Positions 1-11,954 of a stretch of 64,000 bases of DNA are shown piece by piece. Under the pieces are notes generated by a model. It was not told where the DNA came from and did not search any database. It saw only the letters and a program-made list of their open reading frames with translations. The translations under genes were made by a program, and so were the position numbers. Origin of the DNA: Dipteris shenzhenensis (taxonomy: Eukaryota > Polypodiophyta > Polypodiopsida > Gleicheniales); the NCBI GenBank assembly GCA_047967505.1, contig CM106538.1. The stretch is one strand, 5' to 3'. Position 1 is the stretch's first letter. The number at the start of each line of letters is the position of its first letter.

Positions 1-2
1 TC

Positions 3-1952
3 AGCCAGCTTCAGGCTCAGAAAATGAATTTGGATGCAGAGACTAAGGCAATATTTCTCATATGTTCATTGCCATCCTCATGGGATACCTTTCGTATAGC
101 TGTCGGTAACTTTGCACCTGGTGGAGTGCTGAAATTTGATGATGTTGTGGGTAGCTTGTTGGCCGAGGAGATTAGACGGAAGTCTATGGATGGCAACAAG
201 CAGGATGCAGCCTTAAATGTGCAAAGGGGTAGATCACAGTTCAGGGGGAAGTCCCAAGAAAGAGGGAAGTCACGTAGCAAATCCAGGGCACGGAACATTG
301 AGTGTTACCACTGTGGCAAGAAGGGCCATATGAAAAAGGATTGCTACAAGCTAAAAAGAGAGCAAAGGGATAAGAAAAAGAATGCAAATTGGGGTGCAAA
401 TCAAAAGGAAGAGAGTCCAAGGGAGGACAAAGGAAAAGTGAAGATCGAGGAGATCAATGCAATCACACATGATAGTGACAATGACGTTCTCTTCATGTCT
501 AGTTTATCTGCAGAGTTGCTTACCACTTCAGATGATGCATATTCCCAGGATTGGATTTTGGATTCTGGTGCTTCATTCCATGTTACTCCCCATAGGGAAT
601 GGTTCTCCACTTATGATAGTGGAAAGACAGGTTGTGTGCATCTTGGAAATGACTATGCATGTGACATAGTGGGAGCAGGTGACATAAAGTTTTCTTTTGC
701 AAATGGGTCTGCATTTGTTTTGAAACATGTGAGACATGTGCCTAAGCTGACCAAGAGTCTTATTTCAGTGGGTCAGCTAGATGATGCTGGTTTTCACACC
801 ACTTTTGGCTTTCAGAGTTGGAAAATTCAAAAGGGCTCTATGCTTTTGGCTAGGGGTGCCAAGTGTGGGACTTTGTATCCCTTACATGTATCAGGGGTAT
901 TTGATCATGTTGTTGCAATAACCGAGCAACCAAGCACTTCTTTGTGGCATTGCAGGTTGGGGCACATGAGCCAGAATGGAATGAAACTCTTATGCCGTTT
1001 GGGTTATGTACCGCATTTGAGTTTCTCTGATTTTGAATTTTGTGAGCACTGTCTCTATGGGAAGCAGACTAAATCAGCCCATAAAAGAAGGGGAAAGAAA
1101 GAGTTTGAAATGCTTGATTTGGTGCATTCAGACGTATGTGGTCCCATGCCTACACGGTCATTAGGCGGGGCTGAATACTATGTGACATTCATTGATGATG
1201 CAACTAGGAAAGTGTGGGCTTATGGAGAGTATCTCTCTCATGACTTTCAACATTTCTGTGATACTCGTGGGATTAAGAGGGAGCTTACATCCCCTCGTAC
1301 TCTAGAGCAAAATCCAGTTGCAGAAAAGATGAACCGTACCATTCAAGAAAGGTTGCAATGTATGCTTTCCAATGCAAGTCTTTCTGGTGGTTTTTGGGCT
1401 GAGGCAATGAAGACTGCAGTGCATGTGATCAATAGATCACCTAGTAAGAGTTTGGATGGTGGTATTCCTGAAGAGGCATGGAGTGGCAAGAAGCCCTCTT
1501 ACTCTCATTTGCGTATATTTGGGTGTGAGGCATATGCACATGTGCCAAAAGAGCTTCGAAAGAAGCTAGATCCTAAGTCTAGGAAATGCATCTTTCTGGG
1601 TTATGGTGAAAGTGGAGAGATGGGCTATCGTCTCTGGGATCCAGAAGCAAAGAAGATCATACGCAGCCATGATGTGGTCTTCAATGAGAAGAAGATGCAT
1701 AAGGCACCCATGAGGGATGTGGAAATGAGGAGAATCACTTTCCAGGATGTGAATCCACCTGCATATGTTGATAGACAGCAAGCTGTCCATGCACCAAATG
1801 TGCAAGAAATGGTACAACCAAGTACTCCCACAGGTATACAATCAAGGGTAGATTATGGATCATCTATTGGTGGAAATGATGAGCCAAATGTGGCTGATAT
1901 GGAAGTGGGACAGCAAGCTGAAATGCCCTTGAGAAGATCATCTAGAGTCTAA
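3..1952 (+). pseudogene. A1 gag-protease-integrase reading frame (truncated, damaged)
   Basis: The frame is already open at the first base of the window, so the ATG at 24 is internal and not the start. Visible modules are the end of the copia gag; a CCHC zinc knuckle at about 300-350 (CYHCGKKGHMKKDC); an aspartic protease with the DSGAS motif near 560; a GAG-pre-integrase segment (LWHCRLGHMS, then C..C near 1050); and an integrase core with HSDVCGP near 1130. Compared with A2 the integrase lacks 35 codons right after KVWAY at about 1222. This removes the TDNG segment with the second catalytic Asp, so this integrase cannot work. The frame stops at 1950-1952, where A2 has Ser-Arg. The proteins would form the virus-like particle and process and integrate the cDNA in an intact copy. 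Confidence 0.93.
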
Positions 1953-3562
1953 CCGCCTGATAGGTTTGTTCTAGGGGTAGACTATGTGATGCTCACTGAT
2001 TGCGGGGAGCCTTCTTGCTATAGAGAGGCTATGATGCGTGAGGATCAATGCAAGTGGGAGTATGCTATATGCAATCAGAGATGAGTTCACTTATGAAGAA
2101 TAAGACTTGGGACTTGGTTTCTTTGCCACATGGAAAGAAAGCATTGCCATGTAAATGGGTCTACAAAATGAAGGTCACAGGTGATGATGTGCCTAGGTAC
2201 AATGCCCGTTTGGTTGCTAAAGGGTTCAAGCAAGAGAAGGGTGTGGACTTTGATGAGATATTCTCTCCGGTTGTGAAGATGACCACACTTAGATGCATGC
2301 TTGGACTAGTGGCATCAGAGGATATGGAGCTTATGCAAATGGATGTCAAGACAGCTTTCTTGCATGGGGATTTGCATGAGGAAATTTACATGGTGCAACC
2401 GGAAGGCTTTGAAGAAAAGGACAAAGAGCATTTAGTTTGCAAGCTAAAGAAGAGTCTCTATGGTCTTAAGCAAGCGCCTAGAGAATGGTATCAGAAGTTT
2501 GATGCTTTCATTCGGTCCCAGGGTTTTAGGAGGAGTGAAATTGATCACTGCCTCTACACTAAAAGGGCTAAGGATAATAGCCTGATAATCCTAGCACTAT
2601 ATGTGGATGATATGCTATTGGCTAGCAAGCATACTTATGAGCTAGATGCATTAAAGGCCAAGTTGCATGAGGCCTTTGATATGAAGGATTTGGGACTTGC
2701 AGGTCATATTCTTGGTATGCGCATCACGCGTGATCGGAGTAGGAAACTCCTTTGGCTTTCACAAAAAGAGTATGTTACAAAAGTATTGCAGCGTTTCAAT
2801 ATGGAGGGGGGGAAGGCAGTGAGTACTCCATTGCCTCCATATTTGAAGCTGAGTCATACAGATAGTCCCAAATCAGAAGATGAGAGGGCCATGATGGCTA
2901 AGGTTCCTTATGCATCAGCGGTTGGGAGTCTTATGTATGCTATGATAGCTACTAGACCAGACATTGCATTTGCAGTGGGAGTTGCTAGCCGGTATATGGC
3001 TAATCCAGGAAAGAGGCATTGGGAGGCAGTTAAGTGCCTCATGAGGTACATGAAGGGTACCAAGGAGATGTGCATCTGCTTTGGTAAAGGAGACATGCGT
3101 GTACTTGGGTACACAGATTCAGACTATGTAGGGCATGTGGATAGTAGGAGATCCACTTCTGGTTATGTGTTCACCTTTGCAGGTGGTGCAGTGTCGTGGA
3201 TGTCTCGCGCACAGAAGTGCATTGCTTTGTCTACCACAGAGGCTGAGTATGTTGCAGCAACAGAGGGTTGCAAGGAGGCTATATGGCTTGATCGTCTAGT
3301 GGGAGATTTGGGGATTCATACAGGTGTACCGACATTGCATAGTGATTCCATGAGTGCTATTCAGCTAGCACGGAATCCGGTCTTTCATGCAAAGACCAAA
3401 CACATTGAGGTCAGGTACCATTTCATCAGGGAGGTACTTGAGGACAAGCGCATAGAGCTTGTCAAGGTTCATACAGATGATAACCCTGTAGATATGCTGA
3501 CGAAGAGTCTACCTAGTCATCAATGGTTTGAGTATTGTTGTGTATTGATGGGCGTTGGATAG
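1953..3562 (+). pseudogene. A1 reverse transcriptase-RNase H region
   Basis: This continues the A1 polyprotein after the nonsense codon. At about 2067 the copy reads TATGCTATATGC where A2 has TATGCTATGC. The 2-bp insertion moves the frame, and the open frame then runs to 3562. RT landmarks are WVYKMK, LVAKGFKQ, MDVKTAFLHGDL, SLYGLKQAPREWY and the catalytic box YVDD at 2599-2610. RNase H follows with YTDSDY, SRRSTSGYVF, STTEAEYVA and LHSDS. These RT and RNase H residues look intact, so this half of the copy decayed least. Translation would need both upstream lesions to be bypassed, so I treat it as a pseudogene. Confidence 0.93.
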
Positions 3563-3615
3563 TATGCTCACTGGTTGTTCTCCCTTAAAGGCACATTGTC
3601 CTTTAAGTGGGAGGT

Positions 3616-3785
3616 TGTGGGGTTAAAGTTCACTGTGCCTTAACCCCAGTTATGTACAATACTCAAACACATATATAAATGAATGAAAAAGAAGATTAGG
3701 GTGGTTCTGCACCCACCAAAACTTGTGTGGCTCTCTGTCTCTCTCTCTCCTTCTTCCGTTCTTGCTTCCGTTGAGAGCACTCTCA
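3616..3785 (+). repeat. A1 3' LTR (170 bp)
   Basis: The repeat starts TGTGGGGTT and ends CTCTCA. It matches, inverted, both LTRs of A2 (41929-42101 and 47654-47823), which fixes its ends. It is short for a copia LTR. A CT-rich stretch near 3730-3750 lies close to the 3' end. Confidence 0.93.
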
Positions 3786-5859
3786 AAACCTCTCGTAAAT
3801 GGAAAAAGAATTTGCAATAAGGCATATCACAATATTACTGGATTATCCCATGGTACATATTGCAATTTAGTCAACAAGGCAAAGGGCAACAACAAATTTA
3901 GCATTCATGGTAATAGAGGAAGGTCCAAATCAAGAATCTCAACTGTCAGGGCAACAGCCATTTTGTAAGACTTCATACATGAAAATGCTTTACCTCAAAC
4001 CCATATATCTACCAAACTCCCTAACGGTGACACGATCACTGAAATGCACCTTCCAATGGACTTGACAAAGCTCAAAGTATTTGACTCTATTGCAGAAAAG
4101 CAAAGGCAAAGAGGGGATGCTGTAGCTTCTTCTCATATTTTGTATACTCTTTGGGAGAAGAACTTTGGATATGTTAAAATCCCAAGGAGGCAAAAAATGT
4201 CAAAGTGCAATGTCTGTGATGATTTAAAGTGAGCGATTGAGAGTGGAACATGTCCAAATCAAAGGGAATTATACAAAAAAAACCGAGAATCTCATCATGA
4301 CCTTATTTGACATTCCAGACAAAAATATGCATTTTGGAAGGAGCAAGCTATTTTGCATCCCGATGACTACATGTGCCTTATTGTAGATGGCATGGATCAG
4401 AATACAACAACATTGCCTCGTTTTGTTGCCACTCCACCTAAATTACAAGGAAAGAACTTTCTAAAGACACATCTATGTGGAGTGTTAATGCATGGAATTA
4501 AGTTCTTTGCAAATATATGGATTGATTCATTGCATCTACATGATAGCAATCAAGTTGTAACATCTATTATGAAGGCAATTCACAATGTACATGTAGAAAA
4601 AGGTCGCCTATCACCGACTTTGAGAATACAAGCTGATAATTGCTGGCGAGAAAATAAGAATGTACTCATGTTTGCATTCTGCTCCGTGCTAGTTGCTCAT
4701 CGAATCTTCAATGAGGTCGAATGTGGATTTTTGTATGTTGGGCATACACATGAGGATATCGATCAGGTTTTTAGCACAGTCTCAAGGGAGCTTAAGTGCA
4801 AAGATGTGGAGGCAATAGATGACTTGGTAAGAAGATGTGGCAGGCAAGTTGGTGGTTGTAAGGAAAGTACAGTATGTGAGAGGCTTGAAAGAATGTATGA
4901 TTGGAAGAGCTTCATTCTACCTTTCATACAAAGGGGTGGTGATGCATTGACAGGTCATACCAATCCACACTACTTTCTTTTTTTTTTTTTTTTGATGAAA
5001 AACCTATAATGCAATGGCAACAGTATTCTCATGATACAAAATGGGAACCTAAAGAACCTTACAGTCTCTTAACTTCAATTCCCAGCAAGGAAAGGTATCC
5101 AACATGGGATCCTATACAAGAATTCAATGAGAGGTCTAATTGTGAAATAGAAGGATTAAAAGCATTTATTACATACAAAGATGAAATGCTCCGGAGATAT
5201 CCTGATTCGAAGACTACTTGGAGAGAACACACTACCACTGTAATTAACAAGACACGAAATTTAATAAAGGACCTTAAGAGAATGCGAGGCTCAAAGGATG
5301 TCAAGGAAGAATGCAATATGTTTTGGCCAAATGTTCATAACGATTTGCGCCCAGCTGCAGTCTTTGAAAATGAATTTGTATCATTACTCCCACATCCATA
5401 TTATGGATCGAAGAAGAGAGAGTTTATGCCACAAGTAGATATAGAGGTCGATTGTTTTGTTGTGGTTCGGCCATTAGATGATGAATATGAGAATGTGAAG
5501 TTTTGGGTTGCAAAAGTAGTTGATGTGCAAAGAGATGACCAAGGGAGAGCTACAACATTTACAGCGGTATGGTATGAGCCAAAGGGCAGGAAGGAGAATA
5601 TGGATAACAACACATTGTATATACTAATTGTATAATGAAGGAGTGGGTCCCAAATGATGAAGCGGTCTCTCAAGTTTCGACGGAGACAATCATAGTGTCT
5701 TGGCATTCAAGGGCAAAGAAATCAAAGAAGCGCATGGGATATGAGGTAGAAGGAAAAATAAAAATACCACAGCAAACTATTTTGCATATACACGAATTTT
5801 TAAGGATGCTCGCCATGGAGGAAGTAGAAGGAGACAACGCAAATGAAGAATGTCCATGA
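3786..5859 (+). pseudogene. Broken DUF7869-like gene disrupted by A1
   Basis: The reading frame begins immediately at the outer edge of the A1 LTR. From 3786 it stays in one frame to about 4980, broken by stops at 3966-3968 (TAA), 4230-4232 (TGA) and about 4311 (TGA). It then changes frame at a run of T (4978-4994) and again at about 5635. Conserved pieces are a cysteine motif SKCNVCDDLK near 4200, a metal-binding-like start LIVDGMDQNTT near 4380, LRIQADNCWRENKN near 4620 and YVGHTHEDIDQVFS near 4735. I recall this combination from proteins annotated DUF7869 in ferns and some animals. The spaced acidic residues resemble an RNase H-like/DDE fold, but this is an inference. Function is unknown. 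The 5' part must lie on the other side of A1, outside the window. Confidence 0.7.
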
Positions 5860-5975
5860 TTAAAGCTTTGTATTGAAGTCCATTGAAGGATTTTATTTGG
5901 GTACTAGGCAAGAAGCCAATCTAAGACAATTATAATCAGAGTCATCACCTCCTATGTCAAATGAGAGTCAAAATA

Positions 5976-6386
5976 TGCACTAGATGTCACCCAAGGGTCA
6001 AGGCTTGCCAAGACAATAGGGAGTTAATGCAAATGGCACCTAGCAAGGGACTATCACATTGAGCAATAAGACAATGGGGAGTCAATGCACCCAAGGGGCA
6101 AAGCTTGGCAAGATAACTTGTGGGGGTTAATGCAGATGGCACCTGTATTTTGCACTGGATGTCACCCAAGGGTCAAGGCTTGGCAAGACAATAGGGAGTT
6201 AATGCAGATGGCACCTGGCAAGGGACTATCACATTGAGTAATAAGACAATAGGGAGTCAATGCACCCAAGGGGCAAGGCTTGGCAAGACAAGTGGGAGTC
6301 AAATTATGTAGATGGCACCTGGCGAGGGACTATCATGACATTGAGCAATAAGACAATGGGGAGTCAAATTATGCAGATGGCACGAA
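5976..6386. repeat. Tandem repeat, about 175-bp unit
   Basis: A segment starting TGCACTAGATGTCACCCAAG at 5976 recurs at 6151, giving a 175-bp period. Shorter sub-blocks (GGCAAGACAATAGGGAGT, ATGGCACCTGGCAAGGGAC) recur inside each unit, so the array is itself compound. It degenerates by about 6386. No protein is supported here. Confidence 0.75.
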
Positions 6387-6830
6387 TTGAGGCTCTTTAA
6401 GAGCAACAATTTAAATTGTAAACATATGTTCAATCTATATCATTTTGGATATAAAGACTCTAGCTGAGAGCAACATCTCTCAATGTAATCATATAATAAT
6501 AGCTATAATTGCTATTATACCTCTTTGGTTCAATACAAAACTTGGGTCTTATGGCATCATGTCTTTTTTCTATTTATTAAAAGTTTTAAAAAATTTGTGC
6601 ATATTGCGAGTGACAATGTTATTTTCATGAAATATTTAAGTCTCCTTTCATGGGTTTATAAATTTATCACATCAAGGAAAAACGTCAAGAAAAAATATTA
6701 AAAATAATTAAATTAACAAATAAGTTAGATATAGCTAGAATTTCTAATATAGGATTATTTCAAATTCTTGCATGTTGGTACAAAAGTATAGATTGAAAAA
6801 ACAATATTTTTATGTGAATATGATAGTGCC
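6387..6830. other. AT-rich non-coding stretch
   Basis: I see no credible reading frame, element terminus or RNA gene here. The sequence is AT-rich with short runs of A and T. Confidence 0.5.
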
Positions 6831-6935
6831 ACAAAGTGAAATTTTGATTTGGGAAGAATATTTTCAGAAAGTAAAATTTTGATTTGGGAAGGATATTTTC
6901 ACAAAGTAAAGTTTTCATTTGGGAAGGATTTTTGG
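6831..6935. repeat. Three tandem copies of a 35-bp unit
   Basis: Units start ACAAAGTGAA (6831), AGAAAGTAAA (6866) and ACAAAGTAAA (6901). Each carries ATTTGGGAAG in the same place. The three copies differ at only a few positions. Confidence 0.8.
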
Positions 6936-8794
6936 GCTTCGTCCAAAAACAACACAAAAAGTCCAAAATTAATGAAATAGGTGTTATGTGTAATTCGCCT
7001 TTGGATGAGGTATAGGCGTACACCAATTGGAATCATAGTATTGTTTAGGGTCATTATTTGCTTGTGTAGCCATTTTTAGTGAGGTTCAGGGACTTTTTTG
7101 TATATAGGTATCTTGCATGATCCATAACTTAATGCATTGCTCAACGAAATTCGACAAACTTTGTCTTCACCTTGTAGTACACATTCCAAACTTGAATATG
7201 AGAGCCAAAAAATTATAAAGCATTGAAAATGCTATGTTGCATGTGAAGCATGCATCCTGAAGATTATAGTATATAGCAATTTATTCAAAAACGTCAAAAT
7301 TTTGTTCTATACATATAAGCAACCAAGTAATCATTCAAAAGTACACTATGTGAGCTTCTCCCCAACCCAAGGACACACCTATATGAGAACATTAGGCATG
7401 GGTTAACGGGCCTTCAATGTTGTGCTAAAGTGATGCATACCCATTTGAGGCGGCATGCTCCATAACTTTTTTTTGATTTGTTGAAAACCAAAATGGATTG
7501 AAAATTTGGAATCCAAACTAGTGGGACTACTGCATGGTGGTCTTAAAACATTGATAGCTGTTGGTAGATTCACCCTAAAATGGAAGAAGTTGGAAATGTG
7601 TAATTTGTGCATGTGAAAAGATATTTACAATTTTGAATTGTTTATTTTTCCATGCACTTGCTTGCTATATGTCTCATAAGCATGCCAAAGGTCATTGCAT
7701 TTAATAATACACAGCATCAAACCCGATAGCATGCCCTTTAGTGTATTTGTGTTTTGAATCATTTTAGGCCACATTGCACTTGTTTGGGATACCCAATTCT
7801 ATTGACGTGTATTGTCAGAGGGAGGAAAACCGACGGCTGAAATTTTGCTACTCCCACGAATTTTGAATTTTCACACCTCCCACCCATCAAATCTTGGAAG
7901 ATTAAGTACTTGCAACCTGCCCCTACCTTGCAAATGCCTTGCAACCCGCATGCACCTTGACGTGACCTTGTGCAGACTTTGGTTTGCCCTTGTCTTCTTT
8001 CGGGTAAGTTATTTTCTATTCTTTGCTTGCCTCACAAGCTAGCTTCTCTCTGTTTTGTTTTGGCATTGTCATCTTTCACTAATCGTTGCCATGGTAACAT
8101 GTAGCTCGCCATGGCTTGCAAGAGAAGCAAACAGAGGCTATGAGATAGAAAAGATAAAAAGCTTGGTCATGGCACAAGGAACAGAAGACTCCTTGCAAAG
8201 AAGCAGCAAGAAGCAGTTGCAAATGCATGCATTCGATCATTGCCATCAGAGCAAAGAAAACGAGTTGTGATGTCATGATTGGTGGTAGCATTCAAGCAAG
8301 CAACATCAGGACATTCAGGTAAATGCTAATCTCGAGTCTTCACTAGCTTTAGCCTACACCCTAAAGTTCCTAGAGTTGGCAATCCTACCAACACCTCGTA
8401 TTTTCGTGCCAAAACATCTCCACTATTGCAATGACTTCTGCACTTAGATTGTCTCTTCTATTCTTGCATTCTATTGAAGCCCATAGACTACTCAGATCGA
8501 GATGATCATGCATTGCTTCCACTCTTCGTGCATCTCTCGAAAGTTTCTCCAAATAACAAGGACATCTATAGAAAGCAGATGGGATGCAAAGCTATTTGAC
8601 AAGTGCATCATATACACATGCTTGATACAACGCAGGTCAGTGGTTACCTAAACCATCCCGATGGTTGTTTGTGATTGAGCTTTGGGATAGTTTACTTGTT
8701 TCATTTATTGATACAATGCAAGTCAGTGGTTGCCTAAACCAGCCCAGTGGTTGTTTGTGCTTGAGCTTTGGGATAGTTTACTAGATTGGCCTGG
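6936..8794. other. Non-coding interval without identified features
   Basis: Only short frames occur in this stretch and none resembles a known protein. A small direct repeat is visible near 8625-8700 and 8701-8780 (CAGTGGTTGCCTAAACCAG-like), which leads into the next array. I cannot assign the rest. Confidence 0.45.
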
Positions 8795-9170
8795 ACTTCA
8801 TGTGATTGTCCTAAACTAGCCTGGTGGTTGGAATATCATGAAACCATGTGGCTGGTTCAGCTCAAACACTAGAACCAAGGTGGCTTGGAGTTCATGTGAT
8901 TGCCCTAAACTGGCTCGGTGGTTGGAACATCATGCAATCATGGTTGGGTCAGCTCAAACACCAGTTATGTGAGTGTTAGGAACTTAATGTGATTGTCCTA
9001 AACCAGCCTAGTGGTTGGAATATCATGCAACCATGTGGTTGGTTCAGTTGATCAAATACCAAAACCAAGTTAGCTTGGACTTAATGTGATTGTCCTAAAC
9101 TAGCTCGGTGGTTGGAACATCATGCAATCATGATTGGGTCAGCTGAAACACCAGTTAAGGCTAGAGGAGG
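8795..9170. repeat. Tandem array of about 95-bp units
   Basis: The anchor TGTGATTGTCCTAAAC recurs at about 8801, 8895, 8988 and 9085, with spacings of 94, 93 and 97 bp. Each is followed by GGTGGTTGGAAYATCATG. Alternate units are more alike than neighbours (ACCATGTGG-type versus ATCATG-type), which suggests duplication of a dimer. Confidence 0.8.
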
Positions 9171-9245
9171 TAGGCACTAGCAATGAAATGCATTTTTGTT
9201 GGTTTAGGATTAACTGCAACCCCCACAAAATATAACCTTTAGTAA

Positions 9246-9976
9246 TGTTAGATATCAATGCTTCGCTCTCGTGTAACTACGCGGGAACCGGCTAACTCTA
9301 CTTGTAAGCCCCCCATATGAGGAGAAGGCATTTGAGTAGCTCGGTTATCCAGTAGGTCCTGGTTTGGACACTAGATGGGGGCCATGTGTGGCCTGATGGC
9401 TGGATGGCTTCAGATAGAGTTGGCACACTGCCAACTAGGCTACATGCAAGTGCAGGAAGGCATCCCATAACTGACCGCACTGAGGGTAGATGGAGCATTT
9501 CCCGAGGCAGCCCACTCTCGGGATGTGGGGCCCTTTTGGAGCCCTAGATGATCTCGGATGGCTCTGGGCCGAACGGCGATCGTAGGTCAGTTGCTCTATT
9601 CTGCGCCACGGTTCTAACATGTGGTCAGTGGTCTATTTTGGGACCGACCTCCAGTCGGCCGGTGTGGGTCGACTGGGTCGGTCTCTCAATTAGGTCTAAT
9701 CGACTATGACTGGTGGCTATATAAGAGCAAGCCTGTGAAGCCCATCATCATCACTGGCTACAGCAACCCTGATTCCTTAGCATCCAGCCTCCGTCCTCTA
9801 CTGTTTCTAGCATGCCATCGAAGCTTCACATAGGAGCGCATGGCGGGGAGGCAGTGCCATCTATTGTATCAGTTTTATAGTAATCAAATTTTTGATTCTC
9901 CATACTATCAGCTTTTCTCTCTTGCATACGAGATCCTGTTATTTGTTGAGCACATATGTTGTATTGTTTTCTTACA
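9246..9976 (+). repeat. 5' LTR of copia family B, copy B1 (731 bp)
   Basis: The LTR starts TGTTAGATATCAATGC and ends TTTTCTTACA, directly followed by a primer-binding site. A second copy (14001-14730) and an inverted solo copy (30927-31665) define the same boundaries. An internal TATATAAGAGCAAGC near 9718 is a plausible TATA box. Confidence 0.93.
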
Positions 9977-9988
9977 TGGTATCAGAGC
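9977..9988 (+). other. Primer-binding site of B1 (initiator tRNA-Met)
   Basis: TGGTATCAGAGC abuts the LTR end with no spacer. This is the standard site for priming by plant initiator tRNA-Met. Confidence 0.92.
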
Positions 9989-10046
9989 TTGGGCTCTAGC
10001 AAGAAGATGTGGTAGTGTGTTTTTGTTTACGAGCAGATTGTGAGAG

Positions 10047-10303
10047 ATGGCCGAGCCTGCAAGACTGCGAATCCCACCGTCCAGCGAAAGCGAAAAGTTG
10101 GACAACACTAACTATTCACTTTGGAAGTTCAAGATGAAGACCATCCTAAGCGCATACGAGCTTTGGGATACTGCTACTGGGGTGGACGTGAAGCCGGTTG
10201 CGAGACCGAATCCAGCCAATGCAAGACAATAGATAGTACCAACTGCGATTCTCGTGTGGACAAGAAGAAATGCAGATGCGATGTGTTCTATTGTCTGCAG
10301 TAG
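10047..10303 (+). pseudogene. B1 gag N-terminal fragment
   Basis: The frame starts MAEPARLRIPPSS and continues with KLDNTNYSLWKFKMK, the N-terminal signature of copia gag polyproteins (DUF4219-like, 'Y..W...M'). It meets a TAG after about 61 codons, where B2 also has stops. Homology to B2 ends near 10303 at TGTCTGCA, so the copy is truncated and has no protease, pol or 3' LTR. The start is chosen because it lies 70 bp after the PBS and matches B2. Confidence 0.85.
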
Positions 10304-10342
10304 CTCTAACACACTAAGATCATGCATCAGTGTGCTAGAGCT
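10302..10342. repeat. Short inverted repeat (hairpin)
   Basis: AGCTCTAACACAC and GTGTGCTAGAGCT pair with one mismatch around a 15-nt loop. It sits exactly at the B1 truncation point. It might mark the edge of an unidentified inserted sequence. Confidence 0.55.
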
Positions 10343-11358
10343 CACCACCATATTGAGTTCCCTGTCCACTGCTGTCGAATGTTGTGCTCGATTGAGCTCA
10401 CCTCCAAGTTGAGTTTCCTCTTCTAATGCCTTGAAAGAAGTTGCTATGAAAAGGGTTATTTCAATTACGAGGTGCTCGTATTGTCCTTTGCATACGAGGA
10501 GTTCCGAGTCAAAATTGCAAGAAAATCCTGGAGTCCCTCCTCTCTCTCTCTCTCTCTCTCTCTACAGTCATTGCAAATCACAATATATGAATGCTTTTTT
10601 CCCCAAAGAAATACGCTTTGAAAATTTCGAAAGGAGCATCAACTCTCCACTAAAGCACTCCAGCAATGCTAACAAGGGTACCAACCAAATTTTCGGAGAA
10701 TATGACCTCATGGACAGGCGGCAGTTTGTTGCAATGCAAATTAAAGACGCGAGGGTTGTGGAGGGGTTGTGCTGGTATTCGAAATCCAGATTTGACGAGA
10801 GTGTACGCTTTTGATAAGACGTACATCTATTCCTACGTTGAAGGGTCCATGTGAAATTCCTGAGAGCCATTGTGATATTCAAATATATTAGCCAAGGCTA
10901 AGTCGTGAAAACAAACCCGTTTTACAATTATTTCATGCTGTATAGCCTGAATCGCGGTTTTGATTTTTAACCGGTTCGATCGGACTAGAACCACTATCCT
11001 CATTAGACTACAACTTCTCTCAGTACCTAGTATATTGCCCTCATCCGGTGATTCTAGGCCACCACACATGTTAAATCACTCTAGGCCGACATAATAAATC
11101 TAGAGTCCAATTGAAATGTGTGCTTAGTACAAAATTCAAAGAAGAGACCGAACTATATTGACGGTGAAGCAGTTGCTAGCTCTACAATATCACTTCTCAA
11201 TATGTAAAAGTGTCAGCTGCAACCGGAGAAGCAGGATTCAGTAGGCAGGAGATCAAGGGGAGGGGAATGGAGGTAAAGGAAGGTTATGTTGAGCATTGGA
11301 GGAATGGTCTGCCCATTCAATAGCAAACAAGAACCGTCTCCCAATATGGCGAGCACGT
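10343..11358. other. Unassigned interval with a (CT)n microsatellite
   Basis: The only clear feature is a CT dinucleotide run at about 10538-10562. Short frames near 10430-10880 have no recognisable domain. I see no element termini other than the hairpin at the left edge. Confidence 0.45.
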
Positions 11359-11384
11359 CACAACAAGACAAAGCACCCATAGAC

Positions 11385-11610
11385 GCGCTTCATGAACTAA
11401 ATAAAAAACTTATGGGCACATCTATTTGCGCGTCTGGAGACCCGCGTCTAATTGCACGTCTATATATCAGACTTACAAGCGTATAGACGTGCAGTTAGAG
11501 GCATAAATAGATGCGCTTATAAATGCTCTTATAGACGCACGTATAGATGCAAGTTGAACAGACAGACGCGAATATAAACATGTTTTTAAACGCACTGATA
11601 GATGCGCTTT
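11385..11610. repeat. Subterminal motif cluster of G0
   Basis: About a dozen copies of TAGACGCG-like motifs occur in both orientations (for example ATAGACGCGC, CGCGTCTA, ATAGATGCGC). They resemble the subterminal transposase-binding repeats of En/Spm-type elements. Many copies have TG for CG, as expected from cytosine deamination. Confidence 0.75.
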
Positions 11611-11954
11611 TTTTTTTAATATAAATTTTACAGAATACTGTGTATGTTGTGTATGCTATATAGTTACAAAAATCCCATATCGACATTCTGTAATTCAATT
11701 CTTACAGCCAACCGCATTTTAATTACAATTCCAAATAAAATATTACAACTCCAAAACACAATAAAATTGAAAGCTCAAAAAGTGCTTGTATATACATATA
11801 GCACGAAGCTAAGCCACGTCATGTGGCTTCAAGTACAAAAAATAAGGAAGCTAAGCCACGTCATGTGGCTTCAAGTACAAAAAATAAGAGGAGTCTATAT
11901 ACAAGAGGCACGAAGCCAAGCCAGTAGCTTTAAGTACAAAAAAGAGTAGCTAGC

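Larger units (their letters stand above)
1..3785 (+). mobile_element. Ty1/copia retrotransposon A1, 5' end outside window
   Basis: This is the 3' part of a copia-type LTR retrotransposon. Reading order is gag zinc knuckle, protease, integrase, reverse transcriptase, RNase H, polypurine tract (AAGTGGGAGGT just before 3616) and 3' LTR (3616-3785). The order integrase before RT is diagnostic of Ty1/copia. A second copy of the same family, A2, lies inverted at 41929-47823, and a fragment A3 at 62957-64000. The 5' LTR and gag start of A1 lie left of the window, so no target-site duplication can be checked. The copy is dead: it has an in-frame integrase deletion, a nonsense codon and a 2-bp insertion. 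Confidence 0.95.

Noticed and set aside
1566-1841. Antisense frames inside copia pol genes (also at 43873-44148)
   Set aside because: They are mirror frames of conserved pol sequence, present in both A copies only because the sense strand is conserved.
5976-9170. Possible CRISPR-like arrays
   Set aside because: Unit lengths of 95 and 175 bp, imperfect copies and no spacer pattern show ordinary tandem repeats in a plant genome.
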